DNA from: Pelagophyceae sp. CCMP2097
Taxonomy: Eukaryota > Sar > Pelagophyceae
Direction: 5' to 3'
Length of the DNA: 18,319 nt
Assembly: GCA_026770575.1 (NCBI GenBank)
Contig: MU657689.1
Coordinates: 15,896 to 34,214, forward strand
The notes beneath the pieces were generated by a model. It did not search any database, was not told the origin of the DNA, and saw nothing but the letters and a program-made list of their open reading frames with translations. Numbering within the stretch: position 1 is the stretch's first letter; every line of letters starts with the position of its first letter. The translations under genes and the position numbers were made by a program. Shown piece by piece: positions 16,397 to 18,319 of this stretch.

Positions 16397-16666
16397 ATGG
16401 AAGGCATCATCGTGGGCTCCCTGGCGGGCGCGATGCTTGCGTTCGTCCGCTTCGCCGGCTTCGCCTACGCGGCGTGGACGGCGGCGCTCGCGCGAACTGA
16501 AACCAGCTCGGCGCCACCACAATCGCTCAAAGAACAATTGTGGGCATCAAGGTGGGCATCACGGTGGGTACGTCGCTCGTGTCAGGCCGACAGCTTCACG
16601 GCGGACCCGGCGCTCGGCCCCGACGTGCCGCGCCTGAACCCGCTTGTGCCAACGTCGCCCCCTTAA
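16397..16666 (+). pseudogene. Duplicated segment, copy A: hydrophobic-segment protein of unknown function
   Basis: ATG at 16397 gives MEGIIVGSLAGAMLAFVRF, then AGFAYAAWTAALART, a hydrophobic N-terminal helix of signal-anchor type. Compared with copy B downstream, copy A lacks one base near 16502. In the shifted frame it then matches B (QLGATTIAQR, VGIKVGITVGTSLVSG). The unshifted frame ends at TAA 16664-16666 after one minisatellite-like unit. The aligned interval from CTGGCGGGCGCG to GGCGCTCGG is 188 bases here and 189 in B. No family recognised; membrane association is an inference from hydrophobicity. Confidence 0.4.
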
Positions 16667-16706
16667 CCAGAGCAAAAGCAAGGATCTTGGCTATGTTTTG
16701 CTCTGG
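16667..16706. repeat. Perfect 11-bp inverted repeat at the junction of the duplicated copies
   Basis: CCAGAGCAAAA (16667-16677) and TTTTGCTCTGG (16696-16706) with an 18-base loop, exactly between copy A and copy B. Confidence 0.85.
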
Positions 16707-16905
16707 ACTCCCTGGCGGGCGCGTCGCTTGCGCTCCTCCGCTTCGTCGATTCCGCTTGGGCGGCTCGGACGGCGGCGCGCGCGCGGGCCCAATACCAGCT
16801 CGGTGCCGCCACAATCGCTCAAAGAAAATTTGTGGGCAACAAGGTGGGCATCACGTCGGGCACGTCGCTCGTGTCCGCCCGACGGCATAGCGGCGGTCCC
16901 GGCGC
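16667..16905 (+). pseudogene. Duplicated segment, copy B
   Basis: A second copy, 291 bases downstream of A, with the frame intact across the segment: LDSLAGASLALLRFVDSAW, then QYQLGAATIAQRKFVGNKV, then GITSGTSLVSARRHSGG. No ATG opens this frame, which follows a TAA at about 16664-16666, so B may be an exon or a relic. It runs directly into the minisatellite. The pair shows tandem duplication of a coding unit; which is parental is unclear. Confidence 0.4.
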
Positions 16906-17340
16906 TCGGCCTCGCCGTGCACCGCTTGGACCTGCTCGTGCGGCGGACCCGGCGCTCGGCCTTGACGTGCACCGCTTGGACCTGCTCGTGCGGCGGACCC
17001 GGCGCTCGGCCTTGACGTGCTGCGCCTGGACCCGCACGTGTCCACGTTGCCCGACGGCGTCGTGGCGGATCCTGGCGCTCGGCCTCGACGTGCACCGCCT
17101 GGACCCGCTCGTGCCCATCGTGTCTGACGGCGTTGCGGTGGCTTGCGCTCGGCCTCGACGTGCACCACCTGGACCTGATCGTGCCCACGCCGCCCGACGG
17201 CGTTGCGACGGCTGGCGCTGGGCCTCGACGTGCAGTGCCTGAACCTGATCGTCCCCATGTCGCCTGACGGCGTCGTGGCGGACCTGGCGCTCGACGTCGA
17301 CGTGCCGCGCCTGGACCTACCCTGCCGCGGCACTGATATG
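16901..17340 (+). repeat. GC-rich minisatellite, units of 50 and about 70 bp
   Basis: The unit start GGCGCTCGGCCT(C/T)GACGTGC recurs at 16901, 16951, 17001, 17074, 17144, 17214 and 17285 (periods 50, 50, 73, 70, 70, 71); a related unit is at 16609 in copy A. Most units contain CACCGC(C/T)TGGACC and, in the longer form, CCGACGGCGTTGCG-like ends. The periods are not multiples of three, so any reading frame changes from unit to unit. Confidence 0.85.
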
Positions 17341-17344
17341 ATGA

Positions 17345-17439
17345 TGAGATAGCGCGTGGAGCGGGACTCTTTGGGACATACTCTTCCTCAACACGTTCAT
17401 CATGGCCGCATTCTGAGATAGCGCGTGGAGCGGGACTCT
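17345..17439 (+). repeat. 26-bp exact direct repeat, 69 bp apart
   Basis: TGAGATAGCGCGTGGAGCGG followed by GACTCT at 17345-17370 and 17414-17439. The 69-base offset equals the period of the adjoining minisatellite, so this is probably a diverged continuation of the array. Confidence 0.85.
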
Positions 17440-18110
17440 CGTGCTGGACACGTTTTCAACATTTTTTTTCTTTTCCCCGCACCTTTTTAAAGTCTCGCAG
17501 ACAATCTACTTTAGCGCCGGAAGCCGAAGTGTCAGAGCAGAGGACCGGACCCAACCCAGGGCCATTCAATATCGGTATTCACCCTATACTTTAGCACCGA
17601 CACGCCAACTAGCGCCATCGCAACCCGCAAGGCTTTCCGACAGACCAAGAACGAAGGGCCGGCCAAAGTTATTGGCGGCCATTACCTCAGCGAGGAGACG
17701 CCCCGGGAAATCGGCGACGCGCGCTCCAAGGCATGGCCAAGGGCCTTTCGGCCTAGAAGCCTGAATTCGTTTCGAGGTTTACTAGTATTGATATAGACCC
17801 CTCCGGACTAGAGCCCCACCCAGGATGGATTATAAGCAAGCCAGGTCGATTTGACGATTGCCCGCCCCGGAGCCAGCCCTGCGGCCTCGGCCTCGCTGAG
17901 CGAAGAGCTGGCAGTGCTGGAATCAAAAGGCCTGGGGGAATTTCCAAAATCAATTAACTAATTAATTATTAATTATTCTGACGGGGGAGTCTGCGGTCCG
18001 GAATTTTTAAATATCCAGAAACCCAAATATGCACCCGAAAATATCGGAAATGGGGTCCATAAAACATTGATTTTATATGAAATTAAATATTCTTGTGGAT
18101 AATGATAATG
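17440..18110. other. No supported gene
   Basis: A 107-codon plus frame at 17441-17764 has no recognisable feature and random-looking composition. A TAATTAATTA-type simple repeat lies at about 17952-17977, after which composition becomes AT-rich to 18115. Nothing else. Confidence 0.45.
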
Positions 18111-18165
18111 TAACACTACCGGCCCAGCCTCCCCAGACCCCCGCCGCGCCCGCGCCCCCTCCCAG

Positions 18166-18176
18166 CCCCCCCCCCC
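18166..18176 (+). repeat. Poly-C run
   Basis: Eleven consecutive C within a longer C-rich tract (18118-18180), directly upstream of the tRNA-like fragment. Confidence 0.8.
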
Positions 18177-18190
18177 GGGTCGCAGTGGAG

Positions 18191-18235
18191 TTGCGAGTTG
18201 GTGATGGTCTGAAGATTCCGGGTTCGAGTCCCGGG
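18191..18235 (+). other. tRNA-like fragment (SINE head or tRNA pseudogene)
   Basis: An A-box-like TTGCGAGTTGG (18191-18201), an anticodon-loop-like CTGAAGA (18209-18215, as in tRNA-Phe) and a perfect T arm CCGGG-TTCGAGT-CCCGG (18218-18234) occur in tRNA order. The anticodon stem does not pair, the spacing is too short, and no acceptor stem closes it. So it is not a working tRNA. A tRNA-derived SINE or a degenerate pseudogene fits best. Confidence 0.5.
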
Positions 18236-18263
18236 AGAGTTATTTTCTTTTATTGGTCGGCCG

Positions 18264-18299
18264 CAGCCGGCCTCGCAGCCGGCCCCGCAGCCGGCCACA
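18264..18299 (+). repeat. 12-bp tandem repeat, 3 copies
   Basis: CAGCCGGCC plus three variable bases at 18264, 18276 and 18288; related GGTCGGCCG blocks flank it. It continues to the window edge. Confidence 0.85.
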
Positions 18300-18319
18300 A
18301 CCGGTCGGCCGGAGCCGGC

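Noticed and set aside
18181..18240. Functional tRNA-Phe
   Set aside because: The anticodon stem does not pair, there is no acceptor stem, and A-box to B-box spacing is too short.

Overview
The window looks like nuclear DNA of a GC-rich unicellular eukaryote, most likely a microalga. It is a mosaic of GC-rich, host-like segments, one of which carries a clean GT-AG intron with both flanking reading frames in phase. These surround a long AT-rich block at about 897-11790. No bacterial gene organisation is visible. Naming a species would be a guess; a pelagophyte or haptophyte would fit the composition.

The main object is the AT-rich block, which I read as a decayed, integrated virus-like element of the Polinton-like virus/Maverick kind. 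Its two ends are long imperfect terminal inverted repeats (about 897-1100 and 11535-11790), with matching landmarks in the same order and at nearly the same spacing. Between them, from left to right, are: a small coiled-coil-like frame (1487-1666, +); the N-terminal part and first exonuclease motif of a family B DNA polymerase (about 2160-3299, +); a jelly-roll-capsid-like reading frame (4958-6201, -); small unassigned frames; and a cluster of collagen-like and beta-structured fibre genes on the minus strand (7971-10481). Every gene carries stops or frameshifts, and most of the polymerase is missing, so the copy is dead.

The element has itself been colonised. A 1.5-kb transposon (3403-4928) with 40-bp inverted repeats and a 7-bp target duplication carries a broken C2H2 zinc-finger gene and sits between the polymerase and the capsid. 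A 1.05-kb element (6312-7363) has TTA flanks. A 331-bp element (11165-11495) has perfect 21-bp inverted repeats. A GC-rich island (10490-10800) abuts the start of a fibre gene. A fourth small transposon (15078-15715, TA flanks) lies outside the viral block.

On the left flank, a DEAD-box RNA helicase pseudogene is cut off shortly after its DEAD motif, exactly where the AT-rich block begins. The right flank does not continue the helicase. Instead it carries an unrecognised host gene (11980-13791, +) with a 147-bp intron and one in-frame stop. Further right are a tandemly duplicated coding-like segment (16397-16905), a GC-rich minisatellite with a unit of 50 or about 70 bp (16901-17340), a tRNA-like/SINE-like fragment near 18190-18235, and a 12-bp tandem repeat at the end. 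Large parts of 13792-15075, 15718-16395 and 17440-18110 hold no gene I can support.
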